Notes under the pieces: generated by a model
Told to the model about the DNA's origin: nothing
Databases searched by the model: none
Seen by the model: the letters and a program-made list of their open reading frames with translations, nothing else
In this document: positions 13,241 to 24,599 of the stretch, piece after piece
Layout: every line of letters begins with the position of its first letter
Numbering within the stretch: the first letter of the stretch is position 1
Source: Eudorina sp. 2006-703-Eu-15
Taxonomy: Eukaryota; Chlorophyta; Chlorophyceae; Chlamydomonadales; Volvocaceae
Reading direction: 5' to 3'
Length of the DNA stretch: 64,000 nucleotides
Assembly: GCA_003117195.1 (NCBI GenBank)
Contig: BDSI01000147.1
Location: forward strand, 228,501-292,500
Translations under genes and position numbers: made by a program

Positions 13241-14390
13241 GAGCGGCTCATACGTACATACAGGGAGCTGTGTGTGGGTTTGGCCACTGCTGCCGCCGGC
13301 TGCTATGTTACAGTCTTCGGCTGACGAGCGACCTGCTTGGTAAATGCGTTAATTCCTAAGTGTCCCTGGGCATATATGTGTGAGTGTGTCTGCTTCTGCT
13401 GCTGTGGGCGTGTGGCTGCTGACCTGCCTGCTGTTCTAAGTGCCTCATCATACATGAGGCTGTTTATTGCTGTGGCTGCTTTTACTACTGCCTTAGATGG
13501 GCTAACGACGTGGCTGCCAGTCCGGTGCACAAATAAAAAGGCATAGTGCTGAATGAATGAATGAACGTCGGTTACAGTAGTGGACCCCAAAGGGATCACG
13601 CACCGGTAGGTGTATACAGGGGCAAGCCCCAGCAGGCCCCACGGACTACACCGACAAGGTGGCACCTCAACGCCGCAAACAAAAAACACAGCGGGTTATG
13701 ACCCCACCCAGACAGACACCAAAACAAGCAGAGGCGCAAAGCGCGACAACACTACCAAAGGGATAGACACAGCATAGGGCGGGAACCGCAGATGTGGGTA
13801 AAGCCAAGCACAGGGAATACTGATGGACACAGCAGTAAACCTTATTCGTTGTTCGTGTCACATTTCCCCCTGTAGTAGTGAGTAAAATGGCAGCCGTGTG
13901 CATTGTCCTCGGAAAATAAACCAGCTCCTCATACATCCCCATAGAATATATATTATACCTGCGTGATAGCCTACACCAATGCTAAGGAGTACTTACACTC
14001 CTGTTGTTCTTAGTCGTCAACATTAGGCATCATACCTTCCCCACTGTGGATAACAGCGTTAGACACCGCCCACCAGCCACTGACAGCAGCCTGTCACATC
14101 AATTCTCATCGCGACCGTCCCTGACATTGCTGGGAACTGTCAGAGCTCAGACGGTACCTATATATTGAACAGCCAATAACAGCGGCGGAAATGTTGGCTA
14201 AGGCTGTCAGGCTAACATTTCCTGACAGGCTGGCCTGTCAGAGCCTGTCAGACCCCCTATATGTTGGTAGGGTTGATTGCCAGCTCTCACTCGCTCACCT
14301 ACTAATAATAACGAACTCGCCACCGCTACTAGCCAAATTGCCAAACATTCACACCACCAGCAGGTAACAATGTGAACAAATACCTAAACG
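13241..14390. other. 3' flank of the gene: repeat D copy and CTGTCAG cluster
   Basis: 13,570-13,690 matches pieces at 26,350-26,460 and (inverted) 44,395-44,510, sharing GGACCCCAAAGGG and AGCCCCAGCAGGCCCCAC; this is repeat family D. 14,080-14,260 holds about seven CTGTCAG/CTGACAG motifs, including a small hairpin AAATGTT...AACATTT at 14,188-14,221. No gene is supported. Confidence 0.6.
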
Positions 14391-14395
14391 TTACA
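14391..14395 (-). terminator. Poly(A) signal TGTAA
   Basis: TGTAA, the usual polyadenylation signal of Chlamydomonas and relatives, lies about 28 bases after the stop codon on the minus strand. That gives a short 3' UTR, so a later signal could be used instead. Confidence 0.5.
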
Positions 14396-14422
14396 GCTAT
14401 TGCTTTAACTCATGCACATGTA

Positions 14423-14670
14423 TTAGTAAACTTGAAAACAGGCCTTATCAATGATCGTATTGTATTGCGTTGAGCCGCATCCGCCGCGCATTGCCTTCCA
14501 CTTGAGTACGCAACGCCCGTCGTACAGTCGTAGGAAAAAGCGGCAGTTGTTGCTGTCTCGGCAGGCCTCGCCGCACTGGTCGGTGCTGTAGCCACTGAAA
14601 GTCGCGAAGCAGTTTTGGTTGTCTGAGTGGTCCCCGTTGATGTCCCAGTTGTCAATACAGAAGAACCTCC
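14423..14670 (-). CDS. PAN/apple domain 2 and stop codon (last exon)
   Basis: After TTACCAG the frame reads RFFCIDNWDINGDHSDNQNC, FSGYSTDQCGEACRDSNNC, FFLRLYDGRCVLK and ends KACFQVY, stop TAA at 14,423-14,425. It aligns with PAN domain 1 over C-x-x-x-C, C-x-F and D-G-x-C-x-L-K, so the two are internal duplicates. Phase 1 in. This frame gives a clean module end right at the stop. Confidence 0.85.
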
Positions 14671-14734
14671 CTGGTAAGGCGGATCCATGTACATATGTAC
14701 CGCGTGCAAGGAAACGGGGGTAAACATTATAATA

Positions 14735-15545
14735 CTAATACTAACAATACTACTAATGATAACAGCCCCCGCCCGAATATTAGAAGAACGAATCAGGGAT
14801 GCACAAGGGAGCTCGTGTGGGGCCTATCTAGGCAACCCGCACAACCCCCCTTAAAGGACAGGGGGGGACCCCCTTTTGTCCACCCCCCCCTGGCATGACG
14901 AGAGCTTGCGGTGATCATCGATTACCAAGGGGCAGATCGATGGCGGACATGACATGAAAGCAGACAGCATAACCGACATAACAGCTCACTGATGAAAAGG
15001 ATGCACATGAAAATGTATGTGCAGACACAGGCTGTGCACGCAGGCACAGGCACAGGCCGTGCGGGCTCAGTGAGGCAGGAATCCATGCATGAAAATGAGT
15101 TGCTGCAGGCTCGGTGAGGCAGCTACACTATTTTGGCAGCTTGCATTTCATCGGTGTCGGTGGTGCGTGCCCCACCATGACGATTGAAAGCAAGGTGCCA
15201 TGATTACGAATGTTGGATTGAGGCTTTGGAGAGCTCGTTCGAATATGGATCAAGAAACGCAGGCAGACGTGTTAGCCCGAGGCGCGCCGTTATAAATAGA
15301 GAAGTATGCGAAGAGATGATAGTGCTGTGAAAACAATACACAGTCGTGCGGACAGTAATGTGCAATTAAATTGAATGACGAATCGCGGAGCCCGAATCGC
15401 ACCAAGCAAGTAGACAAAGAGAGGCAACCATTATCATGCACACCGCGATGAAATAGTATCCATCTAAAAACAGCGAAAGTACTGCCATGTAAGAAGAACT
15501 GCGATTTGCGAATAGTAAGTAACAACAACAATAACAATTCACTTT
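14735..15545 (-). repeat. R1 fragment, inverted, in last intron
   Basis: The reverse strand shows the R1 ending: hairpin arm, G-run block with CTCGTCATGCCAGGGGGG, the stem-loop (15,122-15,207) and the GTCCGCAC segment. It is diverged and 5' truncated. It sits between the two PAN exons' introns, so R1 also inserts in genes. Confidence 0.7.
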
Positions 15546-15833
15546 GCTTGGGTATTTCAGTATACTACGGCATATAACTGAGGTTATCTAAGTGCTACCA
15601 ATTGCAACATCGCCACACAAGCCCGCGGGCAAGCAAACAAGCAAGCACCACTGTGTTGTTGGGGGGTACGAGCGAGCGAGGTGAAAGGGAAGGCTCCACA
15701 CACACCAGCATCGGTACGAAATGGCGCGTACATGATGACTACCGACGGAATCTGAATGAATACCACCGTTCGGTGTGTATCGCATCATAGCACAGCTGTA
15801 TGCATGATTGAGGTTTGTAATCTATCTACTCAC

Positions 15834-15961
15834 CGCGGTTCGCGCGCATCCAGCACGTCTGATCGACGAACGAATTGTAGTGGTTAGCGCCCCCGGTCCC
15901 AGTGATTGGATCCCTCTTCAAGTAGCAGTTACCGTCATTTGTGCGCACGGAGAAGATGCAA
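15834..15961 (-). CDS. PAN/apple domain 1, second part
   Basis: It continues as TCIFSVRTNDGNCYLKRD, then NSFVDQTCW, after TGCTTACAG. C-x-F...D-G-x-C-Y-L-K is the PAN core. The donor GTGAGT is phase 1, at a module border. PAN/apple domains mediate protein or carbohydrate contacts. Confidence 0.75.
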
Positions 15962-16249
15962 CTGTAAGCACATACATGCATGACGAGCAAGGAACGGGGC
16001 ATCGGCAACTAGGTACGTAGCTTCCGTCCAGCTGGAATAATGTGACGAACAGCGACCGGCAGTGAATTCATATTTCACATAATTAATATGAGATGCGTCG
16101 CCGCCGACACCAGACTCAAGACAGACAGTTATACAATTGGCGACTGAACGCAAGCAGGGATGATATTATCATTAGTAGAATCGGTATACTTGGAGCATGA
16201 CCATGACCATTAGCACGAGCATGACCGTGAGCATGAACGTGAACATTAT

Positions 16250-17240
16250 TGGGCGGGGCCCCAGCGCGAAGCGCGTTCGGGGGGCCCCGCCCCGTAGGAT
16301 TGCCCATGTCCGTGCGCCGTGCGCCGTGCGCCGTGCGTGGGTAACGGCAAAACGTTCATTATCCGCTAAACCAATTCACAAAGTTTGTCATATTGATTGT
16401 CCTCTATTGCAAGTTATCCTTGGTTTGGCTGAAAAAAATTCTTTGCGCACAAACGGTCAAAGTAAAGCTCCGCGGTCTCCATGGACCCGAGTCAACATCC
16501 ACCCAACGCCTCTCGCGCTCATATTTGTTGCAACAGGTGCCGCGTGATGAATAATGAATTTATGAATGGGCGGCGCATGCTAAATTGAACTTACATAGTG
16601 TTCTGATGTTTGAACATCAAGATGCCACCAACATCAAGATTTGCCTTTCTGTCTTGCCAGATGAATATAATTCAACAATATGTATTGAATCAAAGTTTCA
16701 AAATGCAAAGGGATAGCATATCGAGTATCAACGAGTTCTCCAGTTCCGATGGCCGAAGTCCGGGTCTCACCGCGGCTTTTTCGCACCCTGTTTTTGCCTT
16801 ACATTTGCTATGTAACAATTGATGGCAAACGGTCAGAGGTTCGCGTTTGCTGCGGGCGTGCAACTGAAGGGCTGCATGCTTGCCGACGGACCAAACAACT
16901 ACAGTTTCACGACAAAACAAGAATGCCTCAGGCTTGCTTTTCGATATCTGCTTGACAGACGGATGTGGTAGTGCATAGGCGTCTAGTGTTACGGTAATCG
17001 TTGGCGGCATGTACTGCAGCTTGCTTGGTTTCGGGGCTGCCCTACCTGCTTGAGCTTGCTCAATCTATGCACGCCGATCTACTTTCAACGTCAACGACAC
17101 CCTCGATGACACCCTTTCACTCTCTAACACTCTTGCGCGGTAACAGAGTTTCCGTTGTGAAGCAAGCGGCCTGTACGGATTGTAGGGGGCCCCCCCTTTT
17201 TCCGGCTTCAAGGAAGCCGACCCCTACTTGTCATTTTTAA
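16250..17240 (+). mobile_element. Family B element, copy 1
   Basis: It begins with a GC palindrome (GGGCGGGGCCCC...GGGGCCCCGCCC around GCGCGAAGCGCG) and ends with GGGGGCCCC plus GGCTTCAAGGAAGCC, so both ends are palindromic and GC-rich. The interior is shared by all copies (AACGGCAAAACGTTCATT, CGCGGTCTCCATGGACC). No frame codes for a transposase, so it is probably non-autonomous. It lies in an intron. Confidence 0.7.
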
Positions 17241-17569
17241 ATTGATGACTTTGATGCCGATGACTAAGTCTTTCACTATTACTCCAGTTATTGATTAATT
17301 CATATATTATTTGACCATGATTATGTTGCCGTCCTTGTTTGGAATGGCGATACATAACAATATTCACAAAGCGATCGAGGTCGGCAAAGTAGAACCGACC
17401 CTAACAGACAACAACTGAAGTGTTAGGCTGCTTTTCCCATTGCTTTCTGTGAGAAGTGAGCCAGTTACGAAGTTGTGACATCAGCATACAGTTCAGAAAA
17501 TATTAATGCCTTCATCTGTTCTCATACATGCAACTACCGTTAAATAAATAAAAAGTTATCTTTATTGGT

Positions 17570-17650
17570 AAGGATGATACAGCGGACCCCGCCGGTCATC
17601 GGTAACTGCCTCACACGACTGCATAAACGAACTTGACCACCATGGTGCAC
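17570..17650 (+). repeat. TACAGCGGACCCC repeat, copy 1
   Basis: GGATGATACAGCGGACCCC, GGTCATCGGT and ACCACCATGGTGC...GGACAGGCTCC are shared with 18,470-18,620. The order suggests a short interspersed repeat. No gene. Confidence 0.55.
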
Positions 17651-17763
17651 AGGACAGGCTCCGGATAGCAAAATTTTGGCATGCACGCGCGGAACCAACC
17701 CTTATCGCAACCCTATATCCTATGTACTAATCAAAAGCCATACGTTTGTTGAATGGTCTGCAC

Positions 17764-17889
17764 TGTAAGGCGCAAAGGCTTACCGGATGGTTGGGAACCC
17801 ATTTGGGTTCCTTACATTGAGAGCTTCTGAACGGTGCACTTTGCGCCCAAATGGGTTCCCAACCATCCGGTAAGCCTTTGCGCCTTACA
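17764..17889. mobile_element. Foldback MITE with 44-bp perfect inverted repeats and TGCAC duplication
   Basis: Left arm 17,764-17,807 (TGTAAGGCGCAAAGG...) is the exact reverse complement of 17,846-17,889 (...CCTTTGCGCCTTACA). The loop is 38 bases. TGCAC flanks both sides (17,759-17,763 and 17,890-17,894), as expected of a 5-bp target-site duplication. The perfect arms suggest a young insertion or selection on the hairpin. Confidence 0.85.
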
Positions 17890-18028
17890 TGCACCTACCT
17901 ACGTATTCATACTACATACACCCGCCCGCCAATTCATTTGGTGCATGCGATACATCCTAGCTGGGATCCGATAGATCCCAGCTACCTACCAACAGGCGCA
18001 CATAAGCGTCCAAAGATAAGCCACTTAC

Positions 18029-18092
18029 GTGGGTTCCTTGTAGCACTCTTCTTGGCAAGCATCCATGTTCGCGGTTCGGACGTTGCGGATAC
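18029..18092 (-). CDS. PAN/apple domain 1, first part
   Basis: A 64-bp exon coding GIRNVRTANMDACQEECYKE, the helix start of a PAN/apple domain (C-x-x-x-C). The acceptor GGCTCAG gives phase 1 in, and the strong donor GTAAGT leaves two bases, matching the next exon. Confidence 0.65.
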
Positions 18093-18464
18093 CTGAGCCG
18101 GCTATGTCCGTCTGGGAATAGCAAGCCCATTTCGCACCTACATGTGCATAAGTGCATGTGTATGTCCGCTTTTAATTATTAGCAAGTAAAAATGTACACA
18201 CACGCAAAGTAAGGCGGCCCCCTGTTGTTGTCAATGCGCTATAACATTTAGCGGCGCAGTATCGTGTGACGTGACGTGGCTAACGATGAATGTAATGGTG
18301 CCCGCCGGCTCTTCGCACCTCGGGGCTCCACCGGTGGCGGGGGAGGCGGCGGGTGCGGCGGAGGCGAAGGTGGCCTGAAGGGGACTGCGCGCAGGATAGC
18401 AAACATCAATGCATACCTGTATGTATCAACGAGTAGACATTTACACCATACGTATTATTATTAG

Positions 18465-18620
18465 GATGTTACAGCGGACCCCTCGGGTCATCGGTGACAT
18501 ACAGCCCCGGCGACAGCCGAGGCTTCCTCATCACCATACACTGCCTAAATGAACTAACGCCACCATGGCGCTCCGGACAGGCTCCCCTAGTGCACCGAAA
18601 CACTCCCCGGGTCCACACTA
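18465..18620 (+). repeat. TACAGCGGACCCC repeat, copy 2
   Basis: The second and longer copy of the repeat at 17.6 kb; a related start occurs at 26,350. It lies between the PAN 1 first-part exon and the ricin-B exon. Confidence 0.55.
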
Positions 18621-18886
18621 CCATACGTATGTATGTACACCCATCGTACACTCATACAGATGATGCTATGAGCCTATATATATCACTATCATTCACACAC
18701 ATTCACATGTGTATGGCTTAATTCATCCTATTTCTGTAACTGGTTTTTCATTGTGTTATCGACATTGTTTGCCGACACTTATGCACTCTGGATTCAAATG
18801 AACGTACGAATAATGCAAGCACATTTTGCACATTCGTTCGTACCTGTAAATGCATACAGGTGCGCACACGCATACACATAACCCAC

Positions 18887-19030
18887 CGGCAGTGTCGCCG
18901 TTGCAAGTGAACTGGGTGGGAGCTGCGATGGTGAACACGGGTGTGGCCACCTGCCCCGGCTGGTTGGCCCCGCTGATAACGAAGCGCTGATTGTAGCCCC
19001 AGTGGCAGTCCCACTGCTGCACAGTTCCCC
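18887..19030 (-). CDS. Ricin-B-type lectin, part 3 (QxW motif)
   Basis: GTVQQWDCHWGYNQRFVI is the diagnostic Q-x-W and N-Q-R-F end of a ricin-B repeat. The rest (PVFTIAAPTQFTCNGDTA) leads out of the domain. It is phase 1 in and 1 out, with consensus sites (ATGCAG, GTGGGT). Confidence 0.88.
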
Positions 19031-19084
19031 CTGCATTTCACATACATGTGTAGCAAGGTGGGGCATTACGTACTGCATACTAGC

Positions 19085-19440
19085 CCATTCAGATTTGTAT
19101 ACCGGTTAGGTCAAGTGACACTATCGCGATTAGGCGGTTTATTTACGCATAAGATTAAGGCCAGCTGCCGAGGTGTGGAGTTCAGGTCACAGTTGTTGGA
19201 TTGAGATGCCCAAGCTGCTGCCGTGGATTGGTTTATGAATTATATGAATGTGTCGGGCGGGGATCCTTAGTCGGCAGGATTAACCGCAGTGGACTTTCGG
19301 TTCGCATGGCGTAGGTTGACGGATTAGACGGATGGACTCAGTAAGGTGTCCTCTAGCGTCATAAAAGACGCGACATACGTAAACCATTCCTAAGGCATGG
19401 TCCGGAAGCCTAGATAGCTAAACACACTGTAACGGTACCA
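19085..19440 (+). repeat. SINE-like repeat, copy 1
   Basis: It aligns along its length with 63,630-63,990: GTGACACTA, AGGCGGTT, GCTGC-GAGGTGTG-AGTT, AAGCCTAG and a final CACTGTAACGGTAC. The better copy has a tRNA-type B box, so a tRNA-derived SINE is likely. Confidence 0.6.
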
Positions 19441-19838
19441 TTACGTACATATATACAGCACATCGATGTGCAGTGGGATTGCATATGTCCATATGCGTCC
19501 CTTGCTTCCGTGCGTCCATACCGGCTATGGCATTCATCATCTCAGATGCAGCAGCCTATGTACATCACTCGGCCAACTTATAGGCTGGAGCGGTCTCGGA
19601 TTCGACTGATGAAGAGCCATTGTGGTGTATGTATGTGGATAATTACGTATCCTGCCTACATGTCCCTGTCCCTGCGAGTGGATATGACTAATAATATGAC
19701 ACGCATTTGCTTCAGATAGATCCCGCGTACTGATGTAAGATGAACAGATGCAAATATGTATCCATCCTGCTGCCATCCTTACTTTCCATGTCACGGCAAC
19801 TATTCAACTTCGTCATAAATTGCGCGAGCCCTACATAC

Positions 19839-19977
19839 CCGAATTAATGTCCAGGCACTTGCGGCTGTGCTGCGCCACCAGGTGCACTTGCCCGGCCACG
19901 CAGGATCGCACAATGATCCATCGCCTGTGCGCCGGCGGCAAGCTGCCGTCTTGGTCCCGGCAGCTGTACAGGATTAC
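19839..19977 (-). CDS. Ricin-B-type lectin, part 2
   Basis: VILYSCRDQDG, RRWIIVRSC and VAQHSRKCLDIN continue the trefoil with no phase break (phase 0 in, 1 out). With the previous exon the reading N-G-A-R-V-I-L-Y-S-C...R-W is a textbook QxW-type repeat, and KCLDI opens the next repeat. Splice sites are GTTCCAG and GTATGT. The intron upstream is 7 kb and filled with transposon-like DNA. Confidence 0.85.
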
Positions 19978-20403
19978 CTGGAACGGAACGAACGCACACA
20001 TGCATGCGTGCGGGCTTGTTAATACTGACTAGGTGGTGGCGGAAGAAACAGGCATGCCTGACGATCGGCGAACCACCATGGGTGATAAGAGGCTGATAGC
20101 GGAGGTATGTACACAGCAAGTGACGCTGGAGCGGCGACAGCAGCAAGGCAAAGTGAACAACTGAACTGCTCACATAAATTTAGGTACCCTGCACTGGACG
20201 CTGCGTTTAGTTCTGCAAGTCATACTCTAGCTAACCCGACCGCCATGCATAGATACATGCTTGCCTGTTCACCATTCCAACAGATGCACGCGGTGAATAA
20301 CAGGACCACAAATTGCTACGTGACCACAAATTATGTATATGAGGATAGCAACAATGATACAACGACTTTCATTATGATCAGCAGCATATAAGTACTTATT
20401 TTT

Positions 20404-21478
<1,075 letters not shown>

Positions 21479-21707
21479 TATGTGTTTGATATAAGGGTAT
21501 TTACACTTAGGATTAAGGCGGCGGATTAGAGCTTAATTCATGTAATGTCAACAGCTCACGGATTTACCCGAATTAGCCGAATTAGGGTGGCGGGATTAGT
21601 AACCATTGTACTCGCACGGACGAGCTCCCCGTGAATTAAATTTGGATTACCATATTGTGAAATGTGTACATCAATCCTGTAGTCATCTTGTGATTTCGAT
21701 GGAAAAC

Positions 21708-21739
21708 ATTTGCTACCTGGTCGCGACCAGGTAGCAAAT
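21708..21739. repeat. Perfect 32-base palindrome
   Basis: ATTTGCTACCTGGTCG is followed at once by its exact reverse complement, with no loop. It lies 36 bp left of the foldback element at 21,775. It could be a dimer binding site or an insertion relic. Confidence 0.8.
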
Positions 21740-21774
21740 TGGCTTTTCAGGATAACCCCGCTTCTGCCACATAC

Positions 21775-22122
21775 TGTTGAGAATGAATGCTCTCTTGGAC
21801 ATGCGGAACGCTCAACATGTCCAAGAGGGCATCCTCAACAATATGAGTGGGCTGTTACCCAGGTTCGAGTCCCGTCGAGTGAGTGGTTGTTCGCGCAGGG
21901 CGCGCCCACCGTTAGGGGACGGATTGAGTTGGAGAATGCATGAGGACCGCTGACTGTGGCGCTCAGAGCACTGGCTAGGTGACATGTCCGGGAGAGGGAC
22001 CTCTGAGCACTAGCTGGGTATGAGCCCCGGAGAGTCCGGGGAGGGTCACTTCCCACTCATATTGTTGAGAATGCCCTCTTGGAAGCTGAGCTTTCAGCAT
22101 GTCCAAGAGGGCATTCTCAACA
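21775..22122. mobile_element. MITE whose inverted termini are themselves hairpins
   Basis: The left end (GTTGAGAATG...CTCTTGGACATG...CATGTCCAAGAGGGCAT...CTCAAC AATATGAGTGGG) and the inverted right end (to 22,122) share about 75 bp. Each end folds on itself. The flanks CATAC (21,770-21,774) and CATAC (22,123-22,127) form a 5-bp duplication, and the ends are TG...CA. The interior has a tRNA B-box-like GGTTCGAGTCCCG but no coding sequence. Confidence 0.8.
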
Positions 22123-22419
22123 CATACCTGACCAAACTATATTCATATATATATATATATATATATTAATTATATATATATACTCTCGGATAATCTTTGG
22201 AAAAGGCCATTGCAATTGAAGGATCTGCATATGGCCTTGTTTGGCCAACTGGCCAACGACAATGCATGGCCATGGCAGCCAAGACCTGTCGCTTTCTATC
22301 ACAGCCTCTCATCTCACGACCACAATATTAGATTATTATTTCTTTTGACCTCGTTGTCCTGTATCCCACTTAAAACAAGAGCTCTCCCTGTCGCCGTACT
22401 TAACGGAGGGTATCAACGG

Positions 22420-24420
22420 GCCGCAGATGTGCTTTCGGACCTGGCCGGATAGACCGCTCCAGGCGCAGCTAAATACCATTAAGAGCGTCCATTTTCGCAT
22501 TTTTACACCTGTTCTTTGTATCTAAATGGGCCGAAGGGGGGGGTCTCAGGCCAGCGAGATGCGCCTCCAAGACAGCTAGATGCGAGAAGAGGGGGCCTTA
22601 TGGCCAGCTAGATGCGAGTTCGCGGCAGTCAGATGCGTCTGAGGGGGGCCCACTTTACACCTAGATGTGCCTTTTGTGATATTTAGATGGGATTTGGGGA
22701 ACAACTTTTGATATCCAGATATCGTTTCAGGGCCGTCAGATGCGCGTGGGACTTGCAGATGCGCGTTTCAAGGAGGCGCACGTTTATGCTTCTTAAGTCG
22801 CTACACAGGTTATGGAATTCACTGAGTTCTCGATGACGATGATCCCTTCGAAGGGGGACTACGGGTTCAAGGCCGCGCGCCCAGGGGGGGGCAAGCGGGG
22901 TGCCCCACGGTTCCCCCAGGCAAGCAGGCGAGCACGCATGCGCCGACCGGCGGGTATGCACGAACGGGGCGCAGATGCGCTTTCGCTTTGTCAAACGCCT
23001 TCGACCGATAATTACAAAAAGTTTAGAGTGGAAGGCGTGAGTAAATGTGGGTACACACGTGTCGCAGCGAAGGACACGTCATAGTGCACCATTGGTGCAC
23101 AGGCCAAAGTGGAGGCTGCACCTCAGCCGGTAGATGGCCAGAATGAATAATAACATCATCTTTGATTCCAGCTTGGCCTTCGCACATACATGCATCGTTC
23201 CCTGTCGCCACCGTCGTGCGGGGCCGTTTCAGAGGCACAGAGCAGTGCCTCCAGTGAAAGAACACTAACTTTTGGCACTTGCGTAAACACTTAGGATATG
23301 GTTATGATTATCATTATTGCTCTCAACAATTTGCGCAGTCGTAGAGAAGCGTACGGCAGTCGTTCGAGCCGGTTTGGAGCATTTGGTCTGGCGGACGCGC
23401 CTTCGATGCAAATACTGCTAACTTGTGAATGTCTGAAATGTTTCATTGACAACCAATGTTGCTGTGTGCGTGCACGGTGTGCGCGTGACCGCACTATCTC
23501 TTTGGCTACTGAGATGCAGAAGGACATTACTTCCCTAAACGATAGCCCTTCCAACATATTATAAAGAGCAATAGCCGCCGCATTGTTTCCGCCTTTGTGC
23601 ACCAGTGGTGCACTTCACCTGGTGTTAACGCCCCGCAGCTAGGATTGTCTCTTCAATTGTTCTAAATGCGCAAAGTAGCACAATATAGAACAGCATGCAG
23701 CTCGGTCCGATCTGTGCTGCTGGTCATACAGCCGGGGTACATAGGCCAAGCAACTGCGTTGCGACGGGCAACAGGGTGGCGAAACCATGTACGCAAGCTT
23801 GATCGCTAGTCTCGGGCTCCTTGTCATCCGCATCCCACTAGTCGAAGAAGGGGTGCGACCTGATTGTGCAGCCCCGATACGCGCCGTGTCATCAGTACTC
23901 GACGGGTCGCCCGGGGAGGCGCGGAGCTCGCTGTGCGTCACACGCCGTCACTCTTGATTGTCCCTACCCCGGCACTCTCGGTGGTCTGGTCTACCTGCTA
24001 AAGGTTCGACCGTAAACGGAAGCAAAAACAGAAGGTTGCCGCAGTCCGGGGTGACGCTGCGGAGAGGGCCACTTTCCGGTATTCAGATGCCTGCGCACTT
24101 GTCCCCAGCTGCCCTTCAACGTGCAGCCAGATGCGACTCGGGAGGGCTCAAAAGATATCTAGATGCGTGAATGTCCCCAGTTAGATGCATGTCGGGGGGG
24201 CCCTTGCGGCAGTCAGATGCGGCCTCGGGCCAGCTAGATGCGTGAAGGCAGGGCCTTCCGGCCAGCTAGATGAGCAGTCAGCGATACCTAGATACCGCTC
24301 GGGGCACCCAAAATGGTAGTTAGCTACCATAAAATGAGTATTTAGGTGAACTTAAAAAGTAGATGCCGGCCAGGTACCCCCCCTCTCAACTGACAGATGC
24401 GACCGTCTGTCATACCCTCC
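22420..24420 (+). mobile_element. Element-like region bounded by YAGATGCG motif arrays
   Basis: About ten copies of (C/T)AGATGCG or close variants lie in 22,425-22,980, and about ten in 24,085-24,402, mostly as CAGCTAGATGCG and CAGTCAGATGCG, in the same orientation at both ends. The spacing is irregular, about 20-35 bp. The middle holds two GTGCACCANTGGTGCAC palindromes (23,083-23,099 and 23,598-23,614) and no convincing gene. Subterminal motif arrays are typical of transposase-binding regions. Confidence 0.5.
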
Positions 24421-24599
24421 TTACTTAATCTGCACTTTAATTCCATCCTTGTAAACACGTGCAGGATTAAGCGTTGGTTAAACGCCGATTGGGCTGGATT
24501 AATATTTGCCTAATCCGCCGCCTTAATCCTAGTGGTAACACCCTCTAAATGTAATGTATATAATGTAAAGACCGATGAAGCTGACATATGAGGAAAGGG

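Noticed and set aside
21840..21880. A tRNA gene at the GGTTCGAGTCCCG site
   Set aside because: Only the B-box-like part is present; no acceptor stem, A box or anticodon arm can be folded around it, and it lies inside a MITE.
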